Positions 17,169 to 26,585 are shown, counted from the first letter of the stretch. The stretch: 64,000 bases of DNA from Nitrospira sp. UBA5698 (GCA_002420115.1 DIHK01000007.1:108601-172600); one strand, 5' to 3'. The notes: generated by a model not told the origin, from the letters alone. Numbers and translations: made by a program.

Positions 17169-19081
17169 TGATGAGGCTGGATTCAAAAATTCCGTCCGGA
17201 CCTCTGGAAAGCAAATGGGATCGGCACCGGTTCAGCGAAAAGTTGGTCAGCCCGAACAACAAACGGAAGCTCTCTGTGATCGTTGTCGGTACCGGCCTTG
17301 CCGGCGCGAGTGCGGCGTCGACCTTGGGACAGCTTGGGTATCACGTGGAGTGCTTTTGTTTCCACGATAGTCCGCGTCGGGCACACAGCATTGCCGCACA
17401 GGGGGGAATCAATGCGGCGAAGAACTACCAGGACGACGGCGATAGTGTCGGGCGATTGTTTTATGACACGATCAAAGGCGGTGATTTCCGCTCCCGAGAA
17501 GCCAATGTGTATCGGCTCGCTCAGGTCAGTACACAGATCATCGATCAATGTGTGGCGCTTGGTATCCCCTTTGCCCGAGAGTATGGCGGTCAATTGGCGA
17601 ACCGGTCGTTTGGGGGCGTTCAAGTTTCTCGGACGTTCTACTGTCGGGGACAGACTGGGCAACAACTCCTATTAGGTGCCTATTCGGCGCTCTGTTGGCA
17701 GATCGAACGCGGCCAGGTCACAATGCATCCGCGTACGGAACTGCTCGACTTGATTCTGGTCGACGGTCAGGCTCGAGGGATTGTGTCTCGCGATTTGGTC
17801 ACCGGACGTATCAGCGCGCAGATGGCTCATGCCGTGGTCCTGGCCACGGGTGGGTACAGTAATGTGTACTATCTCTCCACCAATGCGAACGGATGTAATG
17901 TGACGGCCACGTACCGAGCGTGGAAACATGGAGCAGCGTTCGCCAATCCGTGCTTTACCCAGATTCACCCGACGGCAATCCCCCCGGGTGGTGCTCATCA
18001 GGCCAAGTTAACCTTGATGTCCGAGTCGCTTCGGAACGATGGCCGGCTATGGGTGCCGAAGGTGTCATCGGATCACCGTTTGCCCGGTGACATTCCAGTG
18101 GAAGATCGCGATTACTTTCTGGAGCGGCGATACCCTCGGTTCGGGAATCTCGCCCCGCGGGACATCGCCTCGCGTGCAGTCAAAGTTGTGTGCGACGAAG
18201 GTTGTGGTGTCGGGCCAGGCGGCCAGGGTGTGTATCTGGACTTTTCGGAAGTCATCGAACAACAAGGGCTCGAAGTGGTCCGTGAGCGCTATGGCAATCT
18301 TTTCGACATGTATCATCGGATCACCGGAGAGGATGCGTACCAAGCTCCCATGCGGATTTACCCGGCGCCGCACTATACGATGGGGGGACTCTGGGTGGAT
18401 TACAATTTGATGAGTACGGTCCCGGGTCTTTTCGTCATCGGTGAGGCAAACTTTGCGGACCATGGTGCCAACCGGTTGGGTGCCAGCTCATTGATGCAAG
18501 GACTTGCCGATGGCTACTTTATCCTTCCCTATACCATTGGCCATTACTTGGCGACAGCAAAACTCCTCTCTATTCCGGACGATCATGCAGAGGCTCGCAG
18601 GGCCATCCAGCGCGTTGAGACGCGGGTCAACCGTCTGCTGACGGTGAAGGGACGTCGAACCGCGGCGATGTTCCATCGAGAACTCGGGACGCTCTTGTGG
18701 AATCACTGCGGCATGTCGCGCAACGAAGGGGGGCTCACCTCGGCATTGCAAGCGATTCCCAACCTTCGTGAGGAATTTTGGCGAGATGTGATGGTCCCGG
18801 GGGCGGGAAGTGCTTTCAACCAGGAGTTGGAGTATGCGGGACGGGTGGCGGATTATCTCGAATTTGCCGAATTGCTCTGTCACGACGCTCTCCATCGGCA
18901 TGAATCATGTGGCGCGCATTTTCGGGAGGAGTATCAGACAGAGGATGGTGAGCCACGGCGGGACGATGGGCGGTTCGCCTATGTTGCGGCATGGCAGTAT
19001 CGGGATGGAGCTGTGCCGGTTCTCCACAAGGAACCGCTGGCGTTCGAGTTCGTGCCTCCGACCATGAGAAGCTACCAATAG
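17168..19081 (+). CDS. sdhA: Succinate dehydrogenase/fumarate reductase flavoprotein subunit
   Basis: This 637-residue catalytic subunit has an N-terminal FAD-binding Rossmann motif (VVGTGLAGASAASTLG, about 38-53), the RRAHSIAAQGGIN segment whose His carries covalent FAD in the family, HPTAIPP, and the C-terminal GLWVDYN and GANRLGASSL motifs. Length and sequence fit the Bacillus/Chlorobi-type SdhA group that pairs with a single five-helix SdhC. ATG 17168 overlaps the sdhC TGA, indicating translational coupling. Confidence 0.96.
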   Translation: MMRLDSKIPSGPLESKWDRHRFSEKLVSPNNKRKLSVIVVGTGLAGASAASTLGQLGYHVECFCFHDSPRRAHSIAAQGGINAAKNYQDDGDSVGRLFYDTIKGGDFRSREANVYRLAQVSTQIIDQCVALGIPFAREYGGQLANRSFGGVQVSRTFYCRGQTGQQLLLGAYSALCWQIERGQVTMHPRTELLDLILVDGQARGIVSRDLVTGRISAQMAHAVVLATGGYSNVYYLSTNANGCNVTATYRAWKHGAAFANPCFTQIHPTAIPPGGAHQAKLTLMSESLRNDGRLWVPKVSSDHRLPGDIPVEDRDYFLERRYPRFGNLAPRDIASRAVKVVCDEGCGVGPGGQGVYLDFSEVIEQQGLEVVRERYGNLFDMYHRITGEDAYQAPMRIYPAPHYTMGGLWVDYNLMSTVPGLFVIGEANFADHGANRLGASSLMQGLADGYFILPYTIGHYLATAKLLSIPDDHAEARRAIQRVETRVNRLLTVKGRRTAAMFHRELGTLLWNHCGMSRNEGGLTSALQAIPNLREEFWRDVMVPGAGSAFNQELEYAGRVADYLEFAELLCHDALHRHESCGAHFREEYQTEDGEPRRDDGRFAYVAAWQYRDGAVPVLHKEPLAFEFVPPTMRSYQ

Positions 19082-19146
19082 CCGGAAAAAAGTGAGGGTG
19101 AGGAGTAAGGGGTGACAGAAATACGAGGGAGGTTGCTGCACACGCT

Positions 19147-19935
19147 ATGAAATTCACCCTGAACATTTGGCGCCAGAATGGCCCGCACGAACGGGGTCGG
19201 TTCATCACGTACGAGGCGCAGGATGTGAGCCCCGGCATGTCGTTTCTAGAAATGCTCGATGGGGTCAATCAGAGACTGCTCTGCAATGGTGAAGAGCCGG
19301 TGGCGTTCGAGCAGGATTGTCGGGAAGGGATTTGCGGGAGTTGCTCCCTGGTTATCAATGGGATTCCCCATGGCCCAGACCAGGGGATCACGACCTGCCA
19401 GCTGTACATGAGACGGTTTTCTGATGGGGCTTCCATTACGATTGAGCCCTGGCGGGCCAAAGCCTTTCCGATTCTGAAGGACTTGGTCGTGGATCGCAGT
19501 GCGCTGGATCGCATCATGCAGGCGGGCGGATATATCTCCGTCAATACTGGTGGCGCTGTGGACGGGAACGTCATCTTGATCGGAAAAGACCAAGCGGAAA
19601 CCGCGATGGATGCGGCGTCGTGTATCGGGTGTGGGGCCTGTGTCGCAGCCTGTAAGAATGCCTCAGCCATGCTGTATGTGGCGGCAAAGGTATCCCACTT
19701 AGCGACCCTTCCACAGGGAAGGCCGGAGCGAGCGTGCCGTGTGAGTGCCATGCTTGAGGCGATGGACCGGGAAGGGTTCGGGTCCTGTGGCAATCAGTAT
19801 GAGTGCGAGGCCGTGTGCCCCAAAAACATCAGCACCCGGTTCATTGCCAATCTCAATCATGAATATCTCCGTGCCGGTATCGTCGAATCCGGCCTGCCCA
19901 GTGAGCCGGAGTCCCCCCATGCGGAGTCTTCATAG
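19147..19935 (+). CDS. sdhB: Succinate dehydrogenase/fumarate reductase iron-sulfur subunit
   Basis: The 262-residue subunit carries three iron-sulfur clusters: [2Fe-2S] ligands in CREGICGSC plus a downstream Cys, and the ferredoxin-like half with CIGCGACVAAC and CEAVCPKNIS for the [4Fe-4S] and [3Fe-4S] clusters. It moves electrons from FAD in SdhA to quinone at SdhC. The 65-base gap after sdhA contains a G-rich stretch (19091-19116) that resembles one at the start of the second M16 gene near 62567. Confidence 0.96.
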   Translation: MKFTLNIWRQNGPHERGRFITYEAQDVSPGMSFLEMLDGVNQRLLCNGEEPVAFEQDCREGICGSCSLVINGIPHGPDQGITTCQLYMRRFSDGASITIEPWRAKAFPILKDLVVDRSALDRIMQAGGYISVNTGGAVDGNVILIGKDQAETAMDAASCIGCGACVAACKNASAMLYVAAKVSHLATLPQGRPERACRVSAMLEAMDREGFGSCGNQYECEAVCPKNISTRFIANLNHEYLRAGIVESGLPSEPESPHAESS

Positions 19936-20026
19936 CAGAACCCACGCGGATCTCAAGGTCGTTCAATCTGACCCCCTCCCGGTGGAACACCAGGCCGGAA
20001 GCTGATTGCGCCAGAAGGTAATGAGC

Positions 20027-20054
20027 TTGACTGTGAAGGAAAGGCCTTTATAGT
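20027..20054 (+). promoter_or_regulatory. Sigma70-like promoter before the PilZ gene
   Basis: TTGACT (20027-20032) and TATAGT (20049-20054) are separated by 16 bases, 29 bases upstream of ATG 20084. Confidence 0.65.
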
Positions 20055-20083
20055 GCGGTCAAGGGCTGTGATTACGATGGTGC

Positions 20084-20605
20084 ATGTCGGAGCGTGTCAT
20101 GGGGCGACAGATCGTGTGTCCTCAATGTCGACAGGACGGTGCCGTTCGCGTGGAAGCGCACTCACCACGTGAATTGATTGCGTCGCTGCTGTGGATGGTA
20201 CCCTTTCAGTGTCAACGGTGTGACCATCGATTTCTCGCCCGTCGCAAGAGTCTCAGGAGCGCCTCTCAGGTCACTGAGCGTCGGGAATACATGCGTATTC
20301 CAGTCAGGCTCTCTCTCTCTTTTTCCGGGGGACGAGTGCGGGGGGAAGGTACCGTATTGGATATGTCATTAGGGGGTTGCATTATCCAAAGCAAGGCCCA
20401 TGTGCGGATTGATGATATCTTTTACCTCGAGATCATCCTCGCCAAGGATGAGCCGCCGGTCGAGGCGGCAGCCATTGTTCGCTCTGTCAGCACCCGCGGG
20501 ATTGCATTCAAGTTTCTGCGGAGAGCGCAAGAGGATAAACGCTTGACGGCGTTTATCCAAGCCCGTTCGAGATCCGCTTCGTTGGACCCATTAAAGGTTG
20601 CTTAG
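20084..20605 (+). CDS. Zinc-ribbon plus PilZ domain protein
   Basis: The 173-residue protein has an N-terminal CPQC...CQRC zinc-ribbon-like pair (about residues 12-50) and a C-terminal PilZ domain with ERREYMRIPV (the RxxxR c-di-GMP-binding switch) and the DMSLGGC motif. PilZ domains bind cyclic-di-GMP, so it is a plausible effector for diguanylate cyclases such as the one encoded 4 kb upstream. An internal ATG at residue 6 is possible. It is monocistronic, with its own promoter. Confidence 0.87.
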   Translation: MSERVMGRQIVCPQCRQDGAVRVEAHSPRELIASLLWMVPFQCQRCDHRFLARRKSLRSASQVTERREYMRIPVRLSLSFSGGRVRGEGTVLDMSLGGCIIQSKAHVRIDDIFYLEIILAKDEPPVEAAAIVRSVSTRGIAFKFLRRAQEDKRLTAFIQARSRSASLDPLKVA

Positions 20606-20808
20606 TCATTGCTTGCCGAGTAGATTCTTCCTCCGTCACCAGCCTCTTCCGTGTGACCCATCGATTCTGGCGAGTGCCCCTCTTCTCAGCGTGAGGCCCT
20701 TGACCGAGATATCTTCATGATTATTCCTCGTGGTAGCATGAAAGCCCGATTCGCGAGGCACAGCGTCCTACAGAATGAGGGCTAAGGGTATTGCTGAAGG
20801 AGGAAATG

Positions 20809-21411
20809 ATGGGACGTAGGTGGTGGCAAACGGTAGTGATCACAACAACAACGGTCATGGCATTGTCTGTCTCCGGGTGTGGGTACAATGATCTCCAAGG
20901 CTTGGATGAAGATACGAAGGCCGCGTGGAGTGAGGTGATCAATCAATACCAGCGCCGCGCAGACCTCATTCCCAACCTTGTGGCAACCGTCAAGGGGTAT
21001 GCCGCCCATGAAAAAGAAACGCTGGAGGGCGTTGTCAACGCCAGGGCCAAAGCCACTGGAATGCAAGTGACGCCGGAGGTGCTGAAAGACCCGGCTGCAT
21101 TCGAGGCGTTTCAAAAGGCTCAAGCGGGGTTGGCCTCAGCGTTGGGGCGACTGATCGCGATTGCTGAGAACTACCCCAACCTCAAGGCCGATCAGAACTT
21201 CAGAGATCTTCAGAGCCAGCTGGAAGGGACGGAAAATCGAATCACCGTGGCCCGGAAGCGGTATATCGATCGAGTGGCGGACTACAACAAGATGGTTCGC
21301 TATTTCCCGACGAACCTCACTGCAAAATTTCTCTTGCACTTGGAAGAGAAACCCAACTTTACAGTGGCCGACGAAAAAGCCGTGGCGAAACCCCCGGAAG
21401 TGAAATTCTAA
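20809..21411 (+). CDS. lemA: LemA family lipoprotein
   Basis: LemA proteins are membrane-anchored coiled-coil proteins of uncertain function, frequently encoded beside TPM-domain proteins, as here. The 200-residue product has a signal peptide ending in the lipobox SVSGC, then the LemA signature YQRRADLIPNLVATVKGYAAHE and the characteristic ARAKATGM and AENYPNLKA segments. ATG 20809 is five bases after AAGGAGG; ATG 20806 and TTG 20791 are less well spaced. It is the first gene of a three-gene unit. Confidence 0.92.
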   Translation: MGRRWWQTVVITTTTVMALSVSGCGYNDLQGLDEDTKAAWSEVINQYQRRADLIPNLVATVKGYAAHEKETLEGVVNARAKATGMQVTPEVLKDPAAFEAFQKAQAGLASALGRLIAIAENYPNLKADQNFRDLQSQLEGTENRITVARKRYIDRVADYNKMVRYFPTNLTAKFLLHLEEKPNFTVADEKAVAKPPEVKF

Positions 21412-21443
21412 GAATAGGTTGAGGTCAGGTCGAGGGTGAGACT

Positions 21444-22337
21444 GTGGATCGGAAACTAGCAGTCCCAGTTCTCGGATGGTTTGTCTCGTGTTTGAGCTTC
21501 GCCTCAACCTTGACCCTAGCCTCACACGCATTGGCACTTGATGTCCCTCCGTTGACCGGACGGGTCGTCGATCTCGCTCATGTCTTGCCACAGGCAACCG
21601 TGGAGGCACTCACTGCTCGCCTCACGGCACATGAAGGGCAATCCAGCAATCAAGTTGCTGTTCTAACCATCCCTTCCCTCGAAGGTGAGTCGCTCGAGGA
21701 GTTTGCGCATCGCGTGGCAACCACCTGGAAACTCGGTCGAAAAGGGACGGACAACGGCGTGCTCTTGCTGGTGGCGATCAAAGAACGCAAGGTACGAATC
21801 GAAGTCGGGTACGGGTTAGAAGGTGTCTTGACCGACATTCGATCAGCACAGATCATCAGGAATGAGATCGTTCCTCGGTTTCGAGCCGGTCATATGTCCG
21901 ACGGGGTCCTAGAAGGAACCCATGCAATTGTGAAGACCATTGAAGGAACCTACCAGGCCGCTGAGAACGTTCCCCCTCGGGAAAAGAGTGCTGTAGTCGA
22001 GCAGGTCATAGTGGCGGTCATTGCCGGGTTGTTCGTCGGACTCCTGTTCACAACTGTGCATCGCTTCATCGGCCCGGTTGCCGGTGCAGGGATCGCAACG
22101 TTCCTTGCACCGTGGGTCGTGCCTGCATTGCTTGCGAGTGGCGTGACGGTGGTCTTACTGCTGCTTCTTGGTGCAGCGGGGACAAGAGGGCGAACCACTC
22201 GATCCCGAGGGCTAGATGACTGGATTTGGTATAGCAGCCGTAGTGGTGGATGGGGTGGGGGATCGTTCGGTGGCGGGGGAGGATTCAGCGGTGGCGGAGG
22301 CGATTTTGGGGGAGGGGGGGCCAGTGGAAACTGGTGA
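21444..22337 (+). CDS. TPM-domain membrane protein (YgcG family)
   Basis: The 297-residue protein has a signal peptide (1-34), a TPM domain (about 36-165; GRVVDLAHVLP, SSNQVAVLTIPSLEG, GYGLEGVLTD), two transmembrane helices (about 190-245) and a Gly/Ser-rich C-terminus made of GGGG blocks ending in GASGNW. This layout is that of YgcG-like proteins associated with LemA. TPM domains have been linked to phosphatase activity and to membrane protein turnover in other organisms. It starts at GTG 21444, 32 bases after lemA. Confidence 0.9.
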   Translation: MDRKLAVPVLGWFVSCLSFASTLTLASHALALDVPPLTGRVVDLAHVLPQATVEALTARLTAHEGQSSNQVAVLTIPSLEGESLEEFAHRVATTWKLGRKGTDNGVLLLVAIKERKVRIEVGYGLEGVLTDIRSAQIIRNEIVPRFRAGHMSDGVLEGTHAIVKTIEGTYQAAENVPPREKSAVVEQVIVAVIAGLFVGLLFTTVHRFIGPVAGAGIATFLAPWVVPALLASGVTVVLLLLLGAAGTRGRTTRSRGLDDWIWYSSRSGGWGGGSFGGGGGFSGGGGDFGGGGASGNW

Positions 22338-22986
22338 ACGCCTGGGGCTGACAGCGGAGGAACGTGAACGGATCAGATTGACGGTGCATGCGGCGGAGCA
22401 GTATACCAACGCCGAAATCGTTCCTATGATCGTCAGTCGGTCCGGACTCTACCGCGATACCCAGCATCGCACCGGCTTGTTGCTTTCCCTAGTGGTGCTG
22501 ACGCTCATGCTCACCACGGAAATAGTCTGGCTTCCTTGGGGATGGCATGGTTCCAACGCGGCGTGGCTCGTCTTGGCGACGATTGTGGCGTATGGCGTCG
22601 GCACCTGGCTGGGGACGCTGGCCCCGTGTATTCGCTTCCTGACCCCGACGGATCGCATGCATCATAAAGTAAGACTTCGGGCTGAACGAGCGTTTAGGCA
22701 ACATGCTGTCTCGCAGACGCGTGAGCGGACAGGAGTGTTGATCCTGGTCTCATTGTTGGAACATCAGATCTATGTGCTGGCGGATCAATCTATTGCACAG
22801 CGAGTTTCATCGGAGCGTTGGTCCTCGGTCGTTGAGGCTGCGATCAGCGGGTTGACAAGGGGGGATATCGTCAGCGGGTTATGTGAGGGGATCCAGGCGT
22901 GTGGCACGTTGCTTGCTGAGGTATGCCCCGGTCGCCCGGGCGACAATCCTGATGAATTATCGAATGAATTGGTCATAGAGTCGTAA
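22324..22986 (+). CDS. Second TPM-domain membrane protein
   Basis: The 220-residue protein starts at GTG 22324, 14 bases inside the end of the preceding gene, where the GGGGGAGGGGGG encoding that protein's Gly tail may double as a ribosome-binding site. Its N-terminal part (about 5-45: EERERIRLTVHAAEQYTNAE) and the RTGVLILVSLLEHQIYVLAD core match the short TPM subgroup. Two transmembrane helices lie at about 55-100. The overlap implies translational coupling, and the product probably works with LemA and the upstream TPM protein at the inner membrane. Confidence 0.85.
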   Translation: METGERLGLTAEERERIRLTVHAAEQYTNAEIVPMIVSRSGLYRDTQHRTGLLLSLVVLTLMLTTEIVWLPWGWHGSNAAWLVLATIVAYGVGTWLGTLAPCIRFLTPTDRMHHKVRLRAERAFRQHAVSQTRERTGVLILVSLLEHQIYVLADQSIAQRVSSERWSSVVEAAISGLTRGDIVSGLCEGIQACGTLLAEVCPGRPGDNPDELSNELVIES

Positions 22987-23101
22987 GCTGCGCATCTCTA
23001 TTCCCTGCCACTTAATAAAACATCGCGATCAGCCGATAGAGGAGAGACTCGGCGGGGCTGCTCGTCTGGCCAGACCAATCTCGACAAGGAGGAGGCATAC
23101 G

Positions 23102-23617
23102 ATGTGGAAACATGAGGAGGCGGTAGAGGGTGACATGGCTCGGGGACAGGAGCGAGAACAGGAGCGGTGGGTAGAAGATCGGCGGAGCGCTTTGCCGAAG
23201 CACAACGGTCCGATATTGCCGGATGAAGTTGCGTTTGTCGGCAGAGATGTCCAGTTCAAGGGTGTCATCACCTACTCAGGGACCGTGCGAATCGATGGGG
23301 CCTTGGACGGAGAAATCCACACGGACGGTGGGCTGCTCGTTGGCCCCGAGGCAGTGATTAAAGCAAAAGTGACGGCAGGAGCTGTCGTGTGTCATGGGCA
23401 TATCACGGGGGACATTGAGGCGACCAGTCAGATCGTGTTATGCGCGCCCGCTGTTGTTGAAGGCAGCCTGACCACGCCGGTGCTTTCGATGGAAGAGGGT
23501 GTGGTGTTCAACGGGACGTTGGAGATGAAACCCCAGGCCAAGGTCGAAGTATTGCGTGATACAGATACGAGTTCCACGAGTATGACCAGTCGGCCACCCA
23601 TTCGACTGGCTGCGTAG
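23102..23617 (+). CDS. Bactofilin (polymer-forming cytoskeletal protein)
   Basis: The 171-residue protein contains the DUF583/bactofilin beta-helix (about 40-150) made of short repeating strands: GRDVQFKGVITYSGTVRIDGALDG, GLLVGPEAVIKAKV, GAVVCHGHITGDI. Bactofilins polymerise without nucleotide and scaffold cell-shape or wall-synthesis proteins. The charged N-terminal tail (1-35) and short C-terminal tail are typical. ATG 23102 has an AAGGAGG site. It precedes murJ, so a wall-related context is plausible. Confidence 0.92.
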   Translation: MWKHEEAVEGDMARGQEREQERWVEDRRSALPKHNGPILPDEVAFVGRDVQFKGVITYSGTVRIDGALDGEIHTDGGLLVGPEAVIKAKVTAGAVVCHGHITGDIEATSQIVLCAPAVVEGSLTTPVLSMEEGVVFNGTLEMKPQAKVEVLRDTDTSSTSMTSRPPIRLAA

Positions 23618-23632
23618 ACGACTGCTCGAAGA

Positions 23633-23667
23633 CTCCTGGCGTGATGTCCAGCATGCGTCAGGAGTTT
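23633..23667 (+). terminator. Possible terminator after the bactofilin gene
   Basis: CTCCTGGCG and CGTCAGGAG form an imperfect hairpin followed by TTT. The T run is too short for confidence. Confidence 0.4.
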
Positions 23668-23771
23668 ATCGTTGCCTTGTGTGGATGGTGTTGCCCGCGA
23701 ATATCTAGGCTCCAAGCGACCGGCGCATCAGACCACCTTCACATTCCATAGACGCCCCGCGAGCGTTCCGC

Positions 23772-23777
23772 TAGAAT
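23772..23777 (+). promoter_or_regulatory. -10 box (TAGAAT) 7 bases before murJ start
   Basis: TAGAAT ends 7 bases before ATG 23785, with no Shine-Dalgarno between and no good -35 hexamer. The spacing matches that of other putative leaderless genes in the window. Confidence 0.45.
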
Positions 23778-23784
23778 CCGGTCC

Positions 23785-25398
23785 ATGTCAGAGCCGACTG
23801 CCTCCCCCGCTGCACCACCGACACAACAGGACGAGAATCAATCAGTCATCAAATCGGCCGGAGTGATCGGCGTCGCAACCTTTTCCAGCCGCATCCTCGG
23901 GTTTATCCGGGACATGGTCATCGCACGACTCTTTGGTGCGACTCCTGCGGCCGATGCGTTTTTTGTCGCCTATCGGATCCCGAATCTGCTCCGTGAGCTC
24001 TTTGCCGAGGGCTCGATGTCCGCCGCGTTTATTCCTGTCTTCACCGAATACCACACACTGAAATCGAGGCAGGATGCGTGGGAACTGGCGAGTGCCGCCT
24101 TCACGACACTGCTGACGATCGTGACGGGCATTACGCTGGTCGGGATTCTGGGATCGACAGGCATTGTGTGGCTCTTGGCACCGGGATTCCATGACGATCC
24201 GACCCGGCTGGAAATGACGACGTTACTCACGCGCATCATGTTCCCCTATCTCATTTTTATCAGTTTAGCGGCACTGGCCATGGGAGTGCTCAATTCATTA
24301 CGGGCCTTTGCCGCACCGGCGTTTTCACCGGTCTTTTTCAATCTGTTCATTATCGGATGCGCACTGTTCCTGGCCCCGGCTATGCCGGAACCCATCATCG
24401 GGGTTGCGATCGGGGTGGTGGCCGGTGGCGCCGCGCAGTTTGCGATGCAATTGCCGGGACTCAGGCGACGAGGCATGCTGTTTGGGTTCACATTCAATCC
24501 CGGCCACCCAGGGGTGAAAAAGATTGGTCGACTGATGATTCCGTCGTTGCTTGGGTTGTCGGTGACACAGATCAATATTACCGTGAGCACGATCCTGGGG
24601 TCGTTCTTTGCCGGTGGGCCCACCTATCTCTTTTACGGCATGCGATTGATCCAATTTCCTTTGGGCATCTTCGGCGTGGCGTTGGTCACCGCCATCCTGC
24701 CCACCTTGTCGGCCCAAGCGGCACGAGGCGCGCTGGACGAACTGCGCACGACGCTCGGGTTCGGACTGCGCATGATCATCTTTATCATGCTGCCGGCCAT
24801 GGTGGGATTGATCGTGTTACGGACTCCAATCGTACACCTGGTGTTTGAACATGGCACGTTTACGGCGCACGATACCGCTGAGACTGCCCTGGCGGTGCTC
24901 TGTTATTCCGTCGGGTTATGGGCATTCGGCGGAGTACGCATCATCGTGTCAGCCTTCTATTCGCTGAAGGACACCACGACGCCGGTTATGTCAGCCGCCA
25001 TTACAGTCGTGGCGAATATTCTGTTCTCATTAGTCTTGATGTCGCACTTGGGGGCAGCAGGGCTTGCCCTCGCCACGGCCCTGGCGGCGATGGTCAACGG
25101 TGGAATTCTCGTGGCGGTACTCAATCGGAGACTCGGCGGCGTCGACTGGTTTTCAGTGCTTCGTTCGGCTGGTCGGGTAGGGATCGGCTGTGTGCCGATC
25201 ATAGCGGCTTGTTGGTGGGTCGCCGATGCACAGATTTGGGCCCAACCCGACGAGTGGATTGCGAAATCTGCGATGCTGTTCGTCGGCATTGGACTGAGTG
25301 TAGGCGGATATCTGGGCGTCCATGCCTTATTTCAGTCTGAGGAACTGGGGGTCCTTTGGGGGATGGTGCGCAGAAAGCTCGGGCGTTTCGCGAGATAG
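23785..25398 (+). CDS. murJ: Lipid II flippase MurJ
   Basis: MurJ moves the peptidoglycan precursor lipid II across the inner membrane. The 537-residue protein has about 14 transmembrane helices and the family signature near its N-terminus: SRILGFIRDMVIARLFG, DAFFVAYRIPNLLRELFAEG and SAAFIPVFTEY. Arg and Asp residues of the central cavity are in this segment. The non-conserved, Pro/Gln-rich first 22 residues precede the first helix. Neighbouring bactofilin and, further on, mtgA fit a cell-envelope theme. Confidence 0.96.
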   Translation: MSEPTASPAAPPTQQDENQSVIKSAGVIGVATFSSRILGFIRDMVIARLFGATPAADAFFVAYRIPNLLRELFAEGSMSAAFIPVFTEYHTLKSRQDAWELASAAFTTLLTIVTGITLVGILGSTGIVWLLAPGFHDDPTRLEMTTLLTRIMFPYLIFISLAALAMGVLNSLRAFAAPAFSPVFFNLFIIGCALFLAPAMPEPIIGVAIGVVAGGAAQFAMQLPGLRRRGMLFGFTFNPGHPGVKKIGRLMIPSLLGLSVTQINITVSTILGSFFAGGPTYLFYGMRLIQFPLGIFGVALVTAILPTLSAQAARGALDELRTTLGFGLRMIIFIMLPAMVGLIVLRTPIVHLVFEHGTFTAHDTAETALAVLCYSVGLWAFGGVRIIVSAFYSLKDTTTPVMSAAITVVANILFSLVLMSHLGAAGLALATALAAMVNGGILVAVLNRRLGGVDWFSVLRSAGRVGIGCVPIIAACWWVADAQIWAQPDEWIAKSAMLFVGIGLSVGGYLGVHALFQSEELGVLWGMVRRKLGRFAR

Positions 25399-25411
25399 TG
25401 AGGAGCGGTCT

Positions 25412-25933
25412 ATGGACAAGGTGATGATGTTTAGCTCACCCTGGGGGTGGATGGGGATTGCGGAGTCTTCAAAAGGAATTCAAGCCATTGTTTTGCCGAA
25501 ACGATCGGAACGGGCGGTGGAGGCTGACCTCAGAGCCCAGTCAAACGGGCTACTGCAGCGAGGCGAGTCCGCACGACTGGATGTCGCTCGCCGTCAATTA
25601 CTCGACTATCTTGCCGGCACGCGACACACCTTTGATGTGCCGCTCGATCTGTCACAAGGGACGGTATTCCAGCGGAAGGTCTGGCGGGTGCTTCTCCGTG
25701 TGCCGTACGGCAAGCTGCGCTCGTATCAGTGGGTTGCCGCGCGTGTGGGTGGACCACAGTATGCTCGTGCGGTCGGTAACGCGGTTGGTGCGAACCCGAT
25801 CCCGGTTGTGATCCCTTGTCATCGGATTGTCTCCCAGGATGCCACGCTTGGAGGGTTCTCGGGGGGACTATCCATGAAGCGCAAGTTGCTATCGCTGGAA
25901 GGCACGCTTCGCTACGTGAATGCCGGTCATTAG
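25412..25933 (+). CDS. ogt: Methylated-DNA--protein-cysteine methyltransferase
   Basis: This suicide repair protein removes alkyl groups from O6-alkylguanine onto its own cysteine. The 173-residue protein has the active site IPCHRIV, the upstream FQRKVWRVLLRVPYGK helix-turn-helix with its Arg finger region (YARAVGNAVGANP), and the GGFSGG loop. ATG 25412 has a GAGGAG site and lies 13 bases after murJ, so it may be transcribed with it. Confidence 0.95.
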   Translation: MDKVMMFSSPWGWMGIAESSKGIQAIVLPKRSERAVEADLRAQSNGLLQRGESARLDVARRQLLDYLAGTRHTFDVPLDLSQGTVFQRKVWRVLLRVPYGKLRSYQWVAARVGGPQYARAVGNAVGANPIPVVIPCHRIVSQDATLGGFSGGLSMKRKLLSLEGTLRYVNAGH

Positions 25934-26010
25934 TCATTGGTCAATGGTCAAAGACGAAGATCCCTCGATACAGTTTGCCTATAACTAATGACGAATGATC
26001 GTCGACCAGT
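25934..26010. repeat. Imperfect inverted repeat (TTAGTCATTGGTCAATGG / ACTAATGACGAATGATC)
   Basis: The gap between ogt and dtd begins with a TTAGTCATTGGTCAATGG stretch and ends with a roughly complementary ACTAATGACGAATGATC. This looks like a decayed dispersed palindromic repeat. It creates an in-frame upstream ATG (25988) before dtd that should not be mistaken for its start. Confidence 0.4.
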
Positions 26011-26020
26011 GACTCTCACC

Positions 26021-26488
26021 ATGAAAGCAGTCATTCAACGTGTCACCAGTGCTTCGGTCGAGGTAGATGGGCACATTGTTGCGCAGATCCAGCAAGGCGT
26101 GATGGTGTTACTGGGTGTGGCGAAGGGTGATGACAAGTCCGACGTACGCTATGTGGTTGACAAGATCATGACCCTCCGCATGTTCTCCGACGAACAGGGG
26201 AAGATGAATCGATCGCTGGCCGATGTGGGCGGCGCAGTGTTGTTGGTCTCTCAATTCACCCTCTTGGGCCGGACGAGCAATGGCCGACGCCCGAGTTTTG
26301 ACGATGCGGCTCCTGCTGATCCGGCTAAGGGGCTCTATGAACAGGTTGCGACCGGACTGCGAGAGACCGGAACGATGGTTAAGACAGGGATCTTCGCGGC
26401 GCATATGCAGGTGGCGTTGGTCAACGATGGGCCGGTGACCTTTGTGTTGGATAGTCGGGAAGGAGGTGTCTCACGGCTCAAGATCTGA
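26021..26488 (+). CDS. dtd: D-aminoacyl-tRNA deacylase
   Basis: DTD hydrolyses D-amino acids mischarged onto tRNA. The 155-residue protein starts MKAVIQRVTSASVEVDG, the canonical beginning of the family, and has SQFTLLGRTSNGRRPSF and the C-terminal NDGPVTFVLDS with the chirality-checking Gly-Pro. The ATG at 26021 fits the family; the in-frame ATG at 25988 lies in a repeat. Confidence 0.96.
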   Translation: MKAVIQRVTSASVEVDGHIVAQIQQGVMVLLGVAKGDDKSDVRYVVDKIMTLRMFSDEQGKMNRSLADVGGAVLLVSQFTLLGRTSNGRRPSFDDAAPADPAKGLYEQVATGLRETGTMVKTGIFAAHMQVALVNDGPVTFVLDSREGGVSRLKI

Positions 26489-26585
26489 CGGAGGAGTTCC
26501 GATAGATCGATAAGAGTGACAACCCGTTCCCGGTCCGGATTTGGTATACTGACCGTAAGCCACACCGACGTCACAGGAGGTGGAG

